From CAZTNW01 sp964614945 (GTDB lineage: Bacteria > Caldisericota > JANLFM01), in the NCBI GenBank assembly GCA_964614945.1, contig CAZTNW010000002.1, forward strand, positions 248,001 through 312,000: a DNA stretch of 64,000 bases. Direction: 5' to 3'. Position numbers and translations under genes: made by a program. Below the pieces are notes generated by a model. That model made no database searches. It was not told the origin of the DNA and saw only the letters and a list, made by a program, of their open reading frames with translations. This document shows, one piece after another, positions 48,550-58,047 of the stretch (its first letter is position 1; the number at the start of each line of letters is the position of its first letter).

Positions 48550-50281
48550 GCGCAGCGACCGCGAGCTTCTCCGTTTCTTCGGCCGCTACCTGAAGAAATA
48601 CCCGCTGCTCGTGGTGCTGTCCGTGACAGTTATTATACTTGCGGCCTCCGCCAACATAGCTCTGCCCTTCCTTTTCCGCCTCGCTATCGACGATTATATT
48701 GTCCCGGGGAAATTTGCCGGCATCGAGACGATCATCCTTTTAGCTTTGCTCTTTGCCCTGGCCTCTTTCATTTTTGTCTGGTTGCGGGCTCTCTGCACAA
48801 ACATACTGGGCCAGAAACTGATGTGGAAGATTCGCACCGATCTGCTGTCCCACCTCCTCTCCCTCTCGCTGCGCTTCTTCAATTCCAATCCAGTGGGAAG
48901 GATCATTACCCGCTTGACCAACGATATCCAGAACTTGAACGAGCTTCTTACGGCAGGCTTCGCTGCCCTGGTCTCAGACTCCGCCCTTCTCCTGGGCATC
49001 CTGGTGGTCATGCTACTGATGGACTGGAAACTTACGCTCGTTGCTCTCCTTGCGGCAGCACCCATCGCTTTTATCCTACAGTACGTGGGCCTGCGCATGC
49101 GCCGGATCTTTCGCATCGTGCGGAGGATCGTGGCGGAGATGAACATCTACATGCAGGAAAATCTGGCCGGATTCCAGGTGGTTAAATCCTTCAACCGCGA
49201 GGCCCACAACGCGCGGGAGTTTGGCGAGATCAACCGCAATTACCTCAGAGAGAACCTTAAGGCTTTCCGCCTGCGCACACTATTTTACCCCTCCATCAGC
49301 TTCCTCAAGCAGCTGAGCCGGGCAGTCGTCCTCCTCTTCGGCGGGTGGGCTGTTTATCAAGGCCAGACTACCCTCGGTGTGCTCGTGGCGTTCTTCTCCT
49401 ATCTGGAGATGTTCTTCGATCCCATCACCGATTTTTCCGAAAAGTTCTCCATTTTTCAGACCGCTTTCGCCTCCCTGGAGAAGGTGATGGATTTCTTCGA
49501 GGACGATGACCGTGAGTACCGAGAGGGGGAGGAACGGATAGCCCTCAGAGGCGATGTGGAGTTCAGGCAGGTGACCTTCGCCTATGAGGGTTTCCCTGTC
49601 CTGATCGATGTCTCCTTTAAGGTCGAGGCGGGGCATTCCCTGGCCATTGTCGGACCAACCGGGGCAGGAAAGACCACCCTCTTCAACCTGCTACTCGGAT
49701 TTTACTCGGACTACCAGGGGGAGATCCTGATTGATGGAGTTGAGCTGCGCCGACTCGATCTGGCTGAACTGCGTCGGCAAATGGCTCTCGTCCTCCAGGA
49801 TGTAACCCTTTTTCACGACACGATCGCCCGCAACATCACCCTCTGGGAGGAAGATAAGGAGCAGAAAGTGGAAAAGGTGGCCGATTTTGTGAACGCCCGT
49901 TTTATCAAGCAGCTCCCCAACGGGTACCAGACGGTTCTGGCCCCCGGGGGAGCCAACCTCTCCGCTGGTCAGAGGCAACTCCTCTCCTTTGCCCGGGCAG
50001 TTTATCCTTGTCCGCGCATCCTTCTTCTGGATGAGGCTACCTCCAATATCGACTCAGATACAGAACGCCTCGTTCAGGACGCCGTCTCTAAGATAATGCA
50101 GGAGCATACTTCGATCATCATCGCCCACCGTCTCTCCACGATCCGCAATGCCGACAGAATCATCGTCCTCGAGGAAGGTAAGATCATGGAGCAGGGCACC
50201 CACGAGGAATTGATGATCAAAGGCGGTTTTTACCACGCCCTCTATATAACCCAGTTCTCCTCGGTCGAAGGCAACCCTTAG
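48524..50281 (+). CDS. ABC exporter half-transporter, catalytic-site subunit
   Basis: 585 residues, same fold as its partner. Walker A is GPTGAGKTT, and Walker B ILLLDEATSNID keeps the catalytic Glu504. Its signature is LSAGQRQLLSFAR, with Ala for Gly in LSGGQ, the deviation expected in the subunit whose signature faces the degenerate site. Together the two genes encode one heterodimeric exporter. ATG at 48524 lies within the 3' end of the first gene after AGAAGGAGC. Confidence 0.93.
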   Translation: MQQEELRRKRSDRELLRFFGRYLKKYPLLVVLSVTVIILAASANIALPFLFRLAIDDYIVPGKFAGIETIILLALLFALASFIFVWLRALCTNILGQKLMWKIRTDLLSHLLSLSLRFFNSNPVGRIITRLTNDIQNLNELLTAGFAALVSDSALLLGILVVMLLMDWKLTLVALLAAAPIAFILQYVGLRMRRIFRIVRRIVAEMNIYMQENLAGFQVVKSFNREAHNAREFGEINRNYLRENLKAFRLRTLFYPSISFLKQLSRAVVLLFGGWAVYQGQTTLGVLVAFFSYLEMFFDPITDFSEKFSIFQTAFASLEKVMDFFEDDDREYREGEERIALRGDVEFRQVTFAYEGFPVLIDVSFKVEAGHSLAIVGPTGAGKTTLFNLLLGFYSDYQGEILIDGVELRRLDLAELRRQMALVLQDVTLFHDTIARNITLWEEDKEQKVEKVADFVNARFIKQLPNGYQTVLAPGGANLSAGQRQLLSFARAVYPCPRILLLDEATSNIDSDTERLVQDAVSKIMQEHTSIIIAHRLSTIRNADRIIVLEEGKIMEQGTHEELMIKGGFYHALYITQFSSVEGNP

Positions 50282-50300
50282 CCTGGCTCGTGCGCCAAGC

Positions 50301-50329
50301 TTGACCGGAAGAGCTCTCTTCTGTATAAA
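50301..50329 (+). promoter_or_regulatory. Near-consensus leaderless promoter (lipoprotein gene)
   Basis: TTGACC (50301-50306), 17-bp spacer, TATAAA (50324-50329), then exactly 6 nt to the ATG at 50336. This is the clearest example of the leaderless pattern in the window. Confidence 0.8.
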
Positions 50330-50335
50330 AGACGC

Positions 50336-50791
50336 ATGAGAAAGTTCATAATACTGTCTCTCGCATTCGCTCTGCTTTGCGCATGCACTTCGAATTCTGG
50401 TTTTCGTATTTATAATCAGGGAGAGTGGGCAACTATGACCCAGCAGGAGATTGAGCAGCTCCTGTCCTCTGCTTCAGAAAAAGGCTTCGACCCATTGAGG
50501 GGCAATTGGGCTTTTAATCAACTGCAATCGGCCTTCTATTTCACCTTTGATCTTTTAGGTCTACCTCCGGAGGGTAAATGGGATCTCGTGGAAAGCGGAG
50601 GCGGCCTCACGGTTTTGGGCCCTGAACGAAATTTAGTGGCTTATTACGAGGGAGACATCTCGGCGGGCGCTCAGGCCAAGGAGACCGTAGTTGCCCTGAT
50701 CGTCCAGGATAAGGGGGTCTGGCGGATTGACCTTAGTCGGCTCTGGGCCAAGGGCCCATGGCTTGTTACCAATCTAAGGCGGAGCAAGTAA
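50336..50791 (+). CDS. Small predicted lipoprotein
   Basis: 151 residues. N-terminal signal FIILSLAFALLCAC with a lipobox-like LCAC and lipidated Cys17. The mature part (IYNQGEWATMTQQEIEQLL ... LTVLGPERNLVAYYEGDI ... RRSK) has no motif I recognise and looks like a small alpha/beta fold. It lies between the ABC exporter and the sensor kinase, transcribed in the same direction, but has its own promoter. Role unknown; a sensory or exporter-related surface protein is possible. Confidence 0.65.
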   Translation: MRKFIILSLAFALLCACTSNSGFRIYNQGEWATMTQQEIEQLLSSASEKGFDPLRGNWAFNQLQSAFYFTFDLLGLPPEGKWDLVESGGGLTVLGPERNLVAYYEGDISAGAQAKETVVALIVQDKGVWRIDLSRLWAKGPWLVTNLRRSK

Positions 50792-50797
50792 AAAATC

Positions 50798-50826
50798 GTC
50801 AACTTTTCGTCAACAATGCGTCCACG
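50798..50826 (+). promoter_or_regulatory. 11-bp phased CGTCAAC repeat before the sensor kinase
   Basis: CGTCAAC at 50798-50804 and 50809-50815, then a related GCGTCCACG at 50819-50827. On the other strand this is GTTGACG twice, 11 bp apart, resembling the TTGACA pair before merR. A response-regulator or repressor site is possible. Confidence 0.35.
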
Positions 50827-50872
50827 ATGAGCGGGCGGCTGTCTGACATTGTCCCGGTCAGAGGATCAGCGA

Positions 50873-53800
50873 ATGAAGAACATGCTGGACATTAAAAAGA
50901 TATTGCAGGGACACGAGCTGATCGACGAGGCCCTGAGCGATCTGGCCTCGATTGTTGTTCGCCAGGTGCCCACGACTTTCTGTCGTATCCTGATCGTTGC
51001 GGAAACGGACAGGCTAAAGGTTCGGGCCTCGGAGCCCATCCGCCCCATCGAGTGGAATCCGGCTTTAGGAAAGGAATACTTCCTTCCTGATTTGAGCTTC
51101 TTTCGCGCAGTGATCGAGGAGCGTGCACCGCATGTCCTCGTGCGGGGAGAGGCTGAAGAGGAGGAATTCCTGCAGGCCACAGCAGATTTTAACGTCCCCC
51201 TGGGCGCTATCGCGCTCTTTCCCATCATCGGGAATGAACAGGTTTTCGGGCTCCTGTTGCTGGGTGAACAGCGCACTCCTCCGCGCATACCCTACGATCA
51301 TGAGGTCCAGTCTTTCTGCGCTCTCATCGCCCACACAATTGCCTTGGAGCTTGAGCATCGCGAGGTTGGGCGTCAATTCTCCGAGCTGGGGAACCTGGTG
51401 GATAAGAACTTTCAAAAAGCAAATATTTTCCTCCTGCGTCTCGACCCTGAATATAAGCCCATTTATTTTTCCCCGGGCGTGGAAAGGTTGCTTGGCGTCA
51501 AGGGAGAAGAATTAGAGGGCCAGCGCAGTTTGCTGGATTTTATTCATCCACAGGATCAGGAGTGGATGGAGACCTCATTGAAGGAGTTTCTGGTAGGCGA
51601 TAAGGACATCCTCGAGCTGGAATTCAGCATCTCTCCGGCAACAAGGAAGAGCCCACATTGGGTCAAGGCATATTTTTCCCGTTCCCGGGCGAGAGAGCTC
51701 ACTGTGCTGAATGTCCTTCTTATCGATCTCAGCGAACAAGTCAAGCAGCGCCAGGCGCTGGAGGCTTCCCAGGATTTTTTGGCTTCAGTAATGGACCAAT
51801 CGCCGCAGGGCATGTTGATTCTGGACCGTATGGGAAGCGCTATTCGCTTGAATCAAGCACTAATGCAGGTATTCCAGCTTGAGAAGGAAAGCCAGGTTCT
51901 GGGCAGATATAATATTTTCCGCGACGAAGTACTGACCGAACATGGCCTCACGGCTAAAATTCGAGAGGTTTTCGAGCTGGGAGAGAGCTTCGATCAGGAG
52001 GTGGAGTACGACTTTTCCGCCCTGCGCCACGTCCTTCTGCCCTCGGGAGAAAAGAAATGGCTGAGAATCAAGATCTTTCCGATAAAGGGATCAAGGCCGA
52101 AACCAAGTTTTGTCGTCTGCCTGTTTGAGGATATCACCCGCGAGAAAAGGAGGGAGGAGGAGAAGGAGAGAGGACGCCGCGAGCTCTCCTTCCTGTCTAA
52201 CACCGCCCAAACAATCAGCCGTGTTTCCACCCTTGATAGCTCTCCGCCCCTCCTGCGGAACGTAATCGAGGAAGCGATTTCCCTGTTTTCCCTCGAGAGC
52301 GGCAGCCTGGTCCTATACGACGAGAGAGGAGAGCCTATGCTTTTTGAGAGCCTTTTCCTTCCCCCCGCGCTTGAGGCGGCGGGAAAAGGGAAGAAGCTGG
52401 CCCGCTTGCTCTTCAGCCCGATCGAAGGAGCAAGAGAGGCGGTCAGCCTGAGGGCTGATGACCAGCTGCTCGAAAAACTTTCGAATTACGGAATCCGATC
52501 CTATCTCGGATTTCCTTTATTGCAGGGAGGGAAGCTCCTGGGGATGCTGGCGCTTTTTTCCTCGCGCGATCGGGCATGGAGAGAGGAGGATGAGAGGCTG
52601 GGGCTTACCCTGGCGCAGAACCTGGTAATCATTTTTGAGCGCTTGAACCTCGACCAGATCGTGCGCTCACGCCTGGAGGATCTGGAATTTATTTACCACA
52701 GTTTCCTCGATTTCGTCTCCGGCCTCGACCTGCAGGTGGCCCTCGACCGGGCCGTCGCAGCACTGCACAAGCTCTTGAACGCTCACAGCGTGATCGCCTA
52801 CCGGGTCCAGGGAGACGACCTGGTTCCTCTTGCCTGGAGGTACCGCCCGGACTATTACGGCCTGCCAGAGGAGGAGCTGATCAGACGGCTGAAAAAACAG
52901 GTCGGATTAGGCGTCACCGGCCTCGTGGCCAAGACAGGAGAGAGCATCCTTTTAGGCGATGCGGAACGCGATCCCCGCTCACGGCACATTGAGGGAACGC
53001 CCTTCATCGACGAATCACTCATGGCTGTTCCGCTCAAGGTCAAGGGCCAGGTAGAGGGTGTTATTACCCTGGCCAAGGTTGGCCTGAACCAGTTCGGAGA
53101 GCGAGAACTTCAGCTTTTAGACACATTTGCCGCCGGCGTGGGAGTTAGCCTCGAGAATTCCCGCCTTTATGAGAAAGCAGAAGCGAGCAGGGCGCAGTTG
53201 AGCGTTCTCTACAAAGATCTTGAGAGCAGAGAGAAACTGATGGAGAGCCTGATTGAGTCCTTCCGCCATATAACGCAGAATTTCGACCTGAATGCCCTAC
53301 TCGATGAGATCCTCAGGATGGCGGTCAAGGTGATCCCTAACGCCGAAAGTGGTACGATCATGGTCAAAGAGGGGGGCGGGTTTCTCTGCCGTAGCGCCGT
53401 GGGATATGACCTGGCAAAGTTCAAGGAGATTAAGTTTCCACCGAATGTGATCTCGCGCAAGTTCGATACCAACCAGGTCGTCCTGACCTTCCAGGAGGAG
53501 CTGAGAGCTGAGATGCTCCCCCAGGCCATTCGCGATTACCTGGAACGCTATGGGCACCATGGGGAGATCAAGGTGATCCTCTCCGCACCGATATTTTTGC
53601 GCGGCGAACTCTATGGGTATTTCAATTTAGAGAACAACGAGAGAGCGGATGCCTTCGACAAGGTCGCCCAGGACGCCCTCTGGCTCTTTGCCCAGCAGGC
53701 GACGGTGGCATTGGAGAACGCCCTCCTTTTCGAGGAGCAGGAAGAAAACCTGAGGCAACTGGAGAATGATGTCGAAGAGATTCGCCAATTATCGAAAGCC

Positions 53801-54472
53801 AAGGAAGATTTCCTCTACACTGTCTCCCATGAGCTCAAAACCCCTTTGATGGTCTCTCTGGCCACAACCGAGCTCTTAGAAAGAGCGGGGTACAAGTCCG
53901 AGAAGCTTCCAGAATACGGAGAGATCCTTCGCCGTCACCTCAGGCGACTGCTCTCTCTGATCGATAATATCCTCGTCACCTCCAAAGGAGATATTTTGCC
54001 CAACCTCTCCCTTATGTCCACAGAAGTGGTTCAACTATTAAAGGAAGAGGTCCAGGCGGCCAGGGATTATGGCAGGCAGAAGAAGCTTAAATTCGAGGAA
54101 AATTATCCCTCCGGTCCGCTCGATGTACTCTTAGATCAGGAATACATGCGCTTGGCTATCTCCAACATCCTCGTCAACGCTGTGAAATTCTCCCATCACG
54201 AGGGACTGATCAAGGTATGGCTTGAAGAGGAGGAGAGAGCATTAACCATATACATCGAGGACCAGGGGATCGGTATTCCAGCAGCAGACTTGCCCTATAT
54301 CTTCGAGCGATTCTACCGTTCACCTCAGGCCATGAAGGCTGCAGTTGCCGGAACAGGGCTTGGTCTGCACACCGCTAAGATCATCATCGAGACCCATGGG
54401 GGGAAGATCTTGATAGAGAGTGAAATGGATCGGCGGACCATTGTCTCCATTCGCCTGCCCCTGCAACCTTAA
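50873..54472 (+). CDS. Large cytoplasmic hybrid-sensor histidine kinase (GAF/PAS multi-domain)
   Basis: About 1199 residues from the ATG at 50873 (GAGGAT before it). No membrane helix, so it senses an intracellular signal. Domain order: GAF-like (about 1-170), PAS (about 180-300; FSPGVERLLGVKGEELEGQ), PAS (about 300-430; MDQSPQGMLILDRMGSAIRL), then three GAF domains (about 440-590, 600-775, 790-960), a coiled coil, the dimerisation/phosphorylation helix with His986 in YTVSHELKTP, and an ATPase domain with N box AISNILVNAVKFSHH, G1 EDQGIGIPAAD, F box YIFERFYRS and G2 GTGLGLHTAK. No receiver domain or response regulator is adjacent, so it is an orphan kinase. Ligands unknown; GAF domains may bind nucleotides, haem or redox cofactors. 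Confidence 0.9.
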   Translation: MKNMLDIKKILQGHELIDEALSDLASIVVRQVPTTFCRILIVAETDRLKVRASEPIRPIEWNPALGKEYFLPDLSFFRAVIEERAPHVLVRGEAEEEEFLQATADFNVPLGAIALFPIIGNEQVFGLLLLGEQRTPPRIPYDHEVQSFCALIAHTIALELEHREVGRQFSELGNLVDKNFQKANIFLLRLDPEYKPIYFSPGVERLLGVKGEELEGQRSLLDFIHPQDQEWMETSLKEFLVGDKDILELEFSISPATRKSPHWVKAYFSRSRARELTVLNVLLIDLSEQVKQRQALEASQDFLASVMDQSPQGMLILDRMGSAIRLNQALMQVFQLEKESQVLGRYNIFRDEVLTEHGLTAKIREVFELGESFDQEVEYDFSALRHVLLPSGEKKWLRIKIFPIKGSRPKPSFVVCLFEDITREKRREEEKERGRRELSFLSNTAQTISRVSTLDSSPPLLRNVIEEAISLFSLESGSLVLYDERGEPMLFESLFLPPALEAAGKGKKLARLLFSPIEGAREAVSLRADDQLLEKLSNYGIRSYLGFPLLQGGKLLGMLALFSSRDRAWREEDERLGLTLAQNLVIIFERLNLDQIVRSRLEDLEFIYHSFLDFVSGLDLQVALDRAVAALHKLLNAHSVIAYRVQGDDLVPLAWRYRPDYYGLPEEELIRRLKKQVGLGVTGLVAKTGESILLGDAERDPRSRHIEGTPFIDESLMAVPLKVKGQVEGVITLAKVGLNQFGERELQLLDTFAAGVGVSLENSRLYEKAEASRAQLSVLYKDLESREKLMESLIESFRHITQNFDLNALLDEILRMAVKVIPNAESGTIMVKEGGGFLCRSAVGYDLAKFKEIKFPPNVISRKFDTNQVVLTFQEELRAEMLPQAIRDYLERYGHHGEIKVILSAPIFLRGELYGYFNLENNERADAFDKVAQDALWLFAQQATVALENALLFEEQEENLRQLENDVEEIRQLSKAKEDFLYTVSHELKTPLMVSLATTELLERAGYKSEKLPEYGEILRRHLRRLLSLIDNILVTSKGDILPNLSLMSTEVVQLLKEEVQAARDYGRQKKLKFEENYPSGPLDVLLDQEYMRLAISNILVNAVKFSHHEGLIKVWLEEEERALTIYIEDQGIGIPAADLPYIFERFYRSPQAMKAAVAGTGLGLHTAKIIIETHGGKILIESEMDRRTIVSIRLPLQP

Positions 54473-54482
54473 ACTATTTATA

Positions 54483-54491
54483 TGATATAAT
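54483..54491 (+). promoter_or_regulatory. Extended -10 promoter of the hyp/rnf operon
   Basis: TGATATAAT: an extended -10 element (TGn before TATAAT at 54486-54491), ending 7 nt before the hypF ATG at 54499. No ribosome-binding site; another leaderless start. Confidence 0.6.
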
Positions 54492-54498
54492 TTAAAAA

Positions 54499-56781
54499 AT
54501 GATGCGTTTACGCATTCGGGTCGAAGGTGTCGTGCAAGGGGTCGGATTCCGACCCTTTATTCATCTTCTTGCCGAGAGGCACAATCTCAAAGGATGGGTA
54601 CTCAATTCCCCCCGGGGCGTACTGATAGAGGTAGAGGGCGAGGCCACGGAAGATTTTGTTGAGGATTTGAAGAGAGAACCGCCTCCTCTCGCCACGCTGG
54701 AAAAGGTGGAGACGGAGGAACTCGAACCCTGCGGCTATGAGGGTTTCGAGATCCGCGCAAGCGAGAGCAACGAGGAGCCAATCACCCTGATCCCTTCCGA
54801 CGTGGGGACCTGCCCTGATTGCCTACGGGAAATGCAGGACCCGGTTGATCGGCGGTATCGCTACCCATTTGTGAACTGCACGCACTGTGGGCCACGCTTC
54901 ACGATTATTGAGCAATTGCCCTACGACCGCCCGCACACAACCATGAAGACCTTTCCCCTCTGTCCCGATTGTGCCCGCGAGTACGCGGATATCCACAATC
55001 GCCGCTACCACGCCCAACCTGTGGCTTGCGTGCGCTGCGGCCCCTCCCTGCGTTTGCTGGAGCCCGGCAGGGGGCATGCCCCTCCTCATGAGGGGGAAGA
55101 GGCTCTCCAGCGGGCGCAGCAATTATTGAAGGAGGGGAAATTGCTAGCCATAAAAGGACTTGGCGGATTCCATCTGGCCTGCGATGCCACAAACGATGAG
55201 TCTGTCCGCCGATTACGCGCGAGCAAGGGAAGACCGGCGAAGGCCCTGGCGATAATGGTGCCGGATCTCTACCGCGCATACGAGCTCGGAATTTTATCGC
55301 CAAGAGCGGAGGAGATCATCCAGGGCAATCGTCGTCCCGTCATCCTCGTCCCAAAGAGGGAAGGGACTCCGCTTTCTCCCTCCATCGCCCCGGATAACAA
55401 TTTCCTGGGGATCATGTTGCCCTACACTCCACTTCATCATTTATTGCTCGAGGGGTTCCTCGCCCTGGTGATGACATCGGCTAACGAAAGCGAGGAGCCG
55501 ATTGTCTCTACCGACGGGGAAGCCCTTTCTCTGCTCTCGCATGTGGCCGATGCCTTCCTCACGCACGACCGACCGATTGCCCAGAAACTGGACGACAGCG
55601 TTCTCGCACTCAGAAAAGAGAGGCCCTTCGTGATTCGGCGGGCCCGTGGCTATGCTCCTTCCCCCTTCCGCTTGGAAACGGCGGTTCCCTCGATTCTGGC
55701 TGTGGGGGCGGAGCTGAAGAACACCTTTGTCCTTTCCAAGGGCCATCATTGTTTTCTCTCCCATCATATCGGTGACCTGGTGAACTGGGAAACCTTCGAG
55801 CATTTCAAAGCCTCCCTCTCTCACCTGAAGGCTCTCTATGCGGCTGAACCGGAAATCATCGCGCATGACCTTCACCCTCAGTACCTGACCACTCGTTACG
55901 CTAACTCCTTGCCCAATGAGGTAAAAATAGGGGTACAGCACCACCATGCCCACATCGTTTCCGTGCTCTTCGAGCACGGAGAAAGAGAACCCGTGATCGG
56001 TGTGGCTTGCGATGGCACAGGATTCGGCACTGATGGAGCAATCTGGGGGATGGAGTTTCTTAAGGCGGACTGGGAGGCTTTTGAGCGATTGGGGCATCTG
56101 GTCTACATGCCTATGCCCGGAGGAGAACAGGCCATTCACTTTCCCTGGCGAATGGCCATGAGCTACCTGCTGACGGCTCTGGGGGAAAAAGGAGCTTTGC
56201 GCTGGGGGCATAAGGTTTGGCCGGACATCCAAGCCGAGGAGTTTACCGTCCTCATCGCCCAGCTGCGCAGAGGATTTCTTTCCCCCCTTACCTCTTCCGC
56301 CGGTCGTCTCTTCGACTCCATCTCCGCTCTCCTGGTAGCTCGAACGAGAGTTTCCTACGAGGGGCAGGCAGCCATTCTTTTAGAGAGGGAGGCGGAAAGA
56401 GCAAGGACGCCCTACCCTCTTTCTTTGCCTCTGATCGAGGGGGATCCCTTCCAGCTGGATTCGATTTCCCTTGTTTCCTCTCTGATCGAAGCTTTAGATC
56501 GAGGCATGGATCGGAGAGAACTGGCCTTGGGTTTTCACCTCGCCTTTGCCCGTGCTATCGTAGAGGCGTGCCGGAAAATTCGTGAGAGAGAAGCACTGGA
56601 GAAAGTAGCGCTCTCCGGGGGTGTTTTTCAGAATCATTTGCTCGCCGGGTTGGTGTCTGAAGGACTTGAACAGGAAGGTTTCCGGCTTCTCTGGCCAGAG
56701 GAAGTTCCGACGAATGACGGAGGTATTTCTTTGGGACAGGCTGCTGTAGCTTATGCTCAGCTGGAAAGAAAATGTGCTTAG
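54499..56781 (+). CDS. hypF: Hydrogenase maturation carbamoyltransferase HypF
   Basis: Makes the cyanide ligands of the [NiFe] site from carbamoyl phosphate, passing carbamoyl to HypE. 760 residues, full length. Domains: N-terminal acylphosphatase (RIRVEGVVQGVGFRPFIHLL), two zinc fingers (CPDCLREMQ, VNCTHCGPRF, CPDCAREYAD, VACVRCGPS), a YrdC-like domain (about 200-380; IKGLGGFHLACDA, VMTSANESEEPIV) and the Kae1-like domain with HHHAHIVSVL and CDGTGFGTDGAIWGMEF. First gene of hypF-C-D-E-rnfC-rnfD. Must serve both hydrogenases in the window. Confidence 0.96.
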   Translation: MMRLRIRVEGVVQGVGFRPFIHLLAERHNLKGWVLNSPRGVLIEVEGEATEDFVEDLKREPPPLATLEKVETEELEPCGYEGFEIRASESNEEPITLIPSDVGTCPDCLREMQDPVDRRYRYPFVNCTHCGPRFTIIEQLPYDRPHTTMKTFPLCPDCAREYADIHNRRYHAQPVACVRCGPSLRLLEPGRGHAPPHEGEEALQRAQQLLKEGKLLAIKGLGGFHLACDATNDESVRRLRASKGRPAKALAIMVPDLYRAYELGILSPRAEEIIQGNRRPVILVPKREGTPLSPSIAPDNNFLGIMLPYTPLHHLLLEGFLALVMTSANESEEPIVSTDGEALSLLSHVADAFLTHDRPIAQKLDDSVLALRKERPFVIRRARGYAPSPFRLETAVPSILAVGAELKNTFVLSKGHHCFLSHHIGDLVNWETFEHFKASLSHLKALYAAEPEIIAHDLHPQYLTTRYANSLPNEVKIGVQHHHAHIVSVLFEHGEREPVIGVACDGTGFGTDGAIWGMEFLKADWEAFERLGHLVYMPMPGGEQAIHFPWRMAMSYLLTALGEKGALRWGHKVWPDIQAEEFTVLIAQLRRGFLSPLTSSAGRLFDSISALLVARTRVSYEGQAAILLEREAERARTPYPLSLPLIEGDPFQLDSISLVSSLIEALDRGMDRRELALGFHLAFARAIVEACRKIREREALEKVALSGGVFQNHLLAGLVSEGLEQEGFRLLWPEEVPTNDGGISLGQAAVAYAQLERKCA

Positions 56782-56990
56782 GGGTCCCTGCCAAAATCCT
56801 GCATATTCAAGGACAAGAAGCCCTCGTGGACCTCGGAGGAGCAAAACAGGTCATCAGGCTTGACCTCCTGCCTGAGGCCCTGCCGGGCGATTATGTCCTG
56901 TTGCACGCCGGTTTTGCCATTTCCCTGTTGAAGGAGGAAGAGGCCCTGGAAAGGCTCCGGCTTTTCGAGGAGATTCGTGCTCTCTCCTGA
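56772..56990 (+). CDS. hypC: Hydrogenase maturation chaperone HypC
   Basis: 72 residues. Begins MCLGVPAKIL, with the essential N-terminal Cys2, then the OB-fold core QEALVDLGGAKQVIRLDLLP and GDYVLLHAGFAISLL. Carries the Fe(CN)2CO unit between HypD and the large subunit. ATG lies inside the end of hypF; hypD begins inside its own end. Confidence 0.96.
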   Translation: MCLGVPAKILHIQGQEALVDLGGAKQVIRLDLLPEALPGDYVLLHAGFAISLLKEEEALERLRLFEEIRALS

Positions 56991-58047
56991 GAATCTGGCT
57001 CATCTTTGGCAGGAGATCGAACGCGGGGACGTTCCTGCCCGTTTGATGGAGGTCTGCGGCACCCACACGGCGAGCATCGCCCGGGCAGGACTGAAACAAC
57101 GCTTTCCCCCATCGTTGGAGTTAATCTCCGGCCCTGGCTGTCCTGTATGCGTGACCTCCTCGCAGGACGTTGATTTTGCCATTGCCTTAGCTCGCCTGCC
57201 TAACTTAGTGCTTCTCACTTTCGGCGACATGCTCCGGGTGCCCGGATCAGAGACGAGCCTTGAGCTGGAGAGAGCCAAAGGTAAGGACGTGCGCCTCATC
57301 TATTCCCCTTTTGAGGCCCTGAGGCAGGCGCGGGAGAATCAACAGAGGGAGTTTGTCCTCCTGGCCATCGGTTTTGAAACCACAGCTCCCTTGATCGCGC
57401 GGACGATTCAATTGGCGATGGAGGAAAACGTCCCTAACCTCTCCTTTCTCTGTTTGCACAAGTTAATTCCCCCCGCCCTCTTCGCCCTTCTTGCAAGCGA
57501 GAGACTTAGCTTGGATGGTTTTTTGCTGCCCGGCCATGTCGCTACTGTCATCGGCTCAGAGGGATTTTGCTTCCTGACGGAGCAGTTTCATCTCCCCGGA
57601 GTGATTGCCGGATTTGAACCTGAAGACATCCTCCTCGCTCTGTATATGCTTCTGAGACAGCGGAGGAAAGGGAAAGCGGAGATCGAGATTGAATATCTGA
57701 GAGCAGTGCGACCCGAAGGAAACCCGAGGGCGCGAAAGATAATGGCAGAGGTGTTCGAGACCGTGGAGGCCTCCTGGCGAGGTTTGGGCATAATTCCTCA
57801 AAGCGGGTTCGCTCTTCGACCTCTTTATGCCTCTTTCGATGCCCGCACCCGTTTTCCCATAGAGATCGAGATCAGAGAGGAACCCGCAGGATGCAGATGT
57901 GGGGACGTGTTACGCGGACTGCTGGCACCGGGCAAATGCCCTCTTTTTGGTGATCCTTGCGTACCTGAGAACCCCATCGGGCCATGCATGGTATCCTCCG
58001 AGGGAGCATGCGCTGCCTCATATCGTTACGAGAGGTTCCCCGGATGA
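56977..58047 (+). CDS. hypD: Hydrogenase maturation Fe-S protein HypD
   Basis: Scaffold for assembly of Fe(CN)2CO with HypC. 356 residues. Conserved motifs: MEVCGTHTASIARAGLKQ, SGPGCPVCVTS, LLAIGFETTAPL, LPGHVATVIG, and the C-terminal cluster-binding cysteines CRCGDVLRG, GPCMVSSEGACAASY. GTG start at 56977 with AGGAG 4-8 nt before it, overlapping hypC by 14 nt. Confidence 0.96.
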   Translation: MLSPENLAHLWQEIERGDVPARLMEVCGTHTASIARAGLKQRFPPSLELISGPGCPVCVTSSQDVDFAIALARLPNLVLLTFGDMLRVPGSETSLELERAKGKDVRLIYSPFEALRQARENQQREFVLLAIGFETTAPLIARTIQLAMEENVPNLSFLCLHKLIPPALFALLASERLSLDGFLLPGHVATVIGSEGFCFLTEQFHLPGVIAGFEPEDILLALYMLLRQRRKGKAEIEIEYLRAVRPEGNPRARKIMAEVFETVEASWRGLGIIPQSGFALRPLYASFDARTRFPIEIEIREEPAGCRCGDVLRGLLAPGKCPLFGDPCVPENPIGPCMVSSEGACAASYRYERFPG

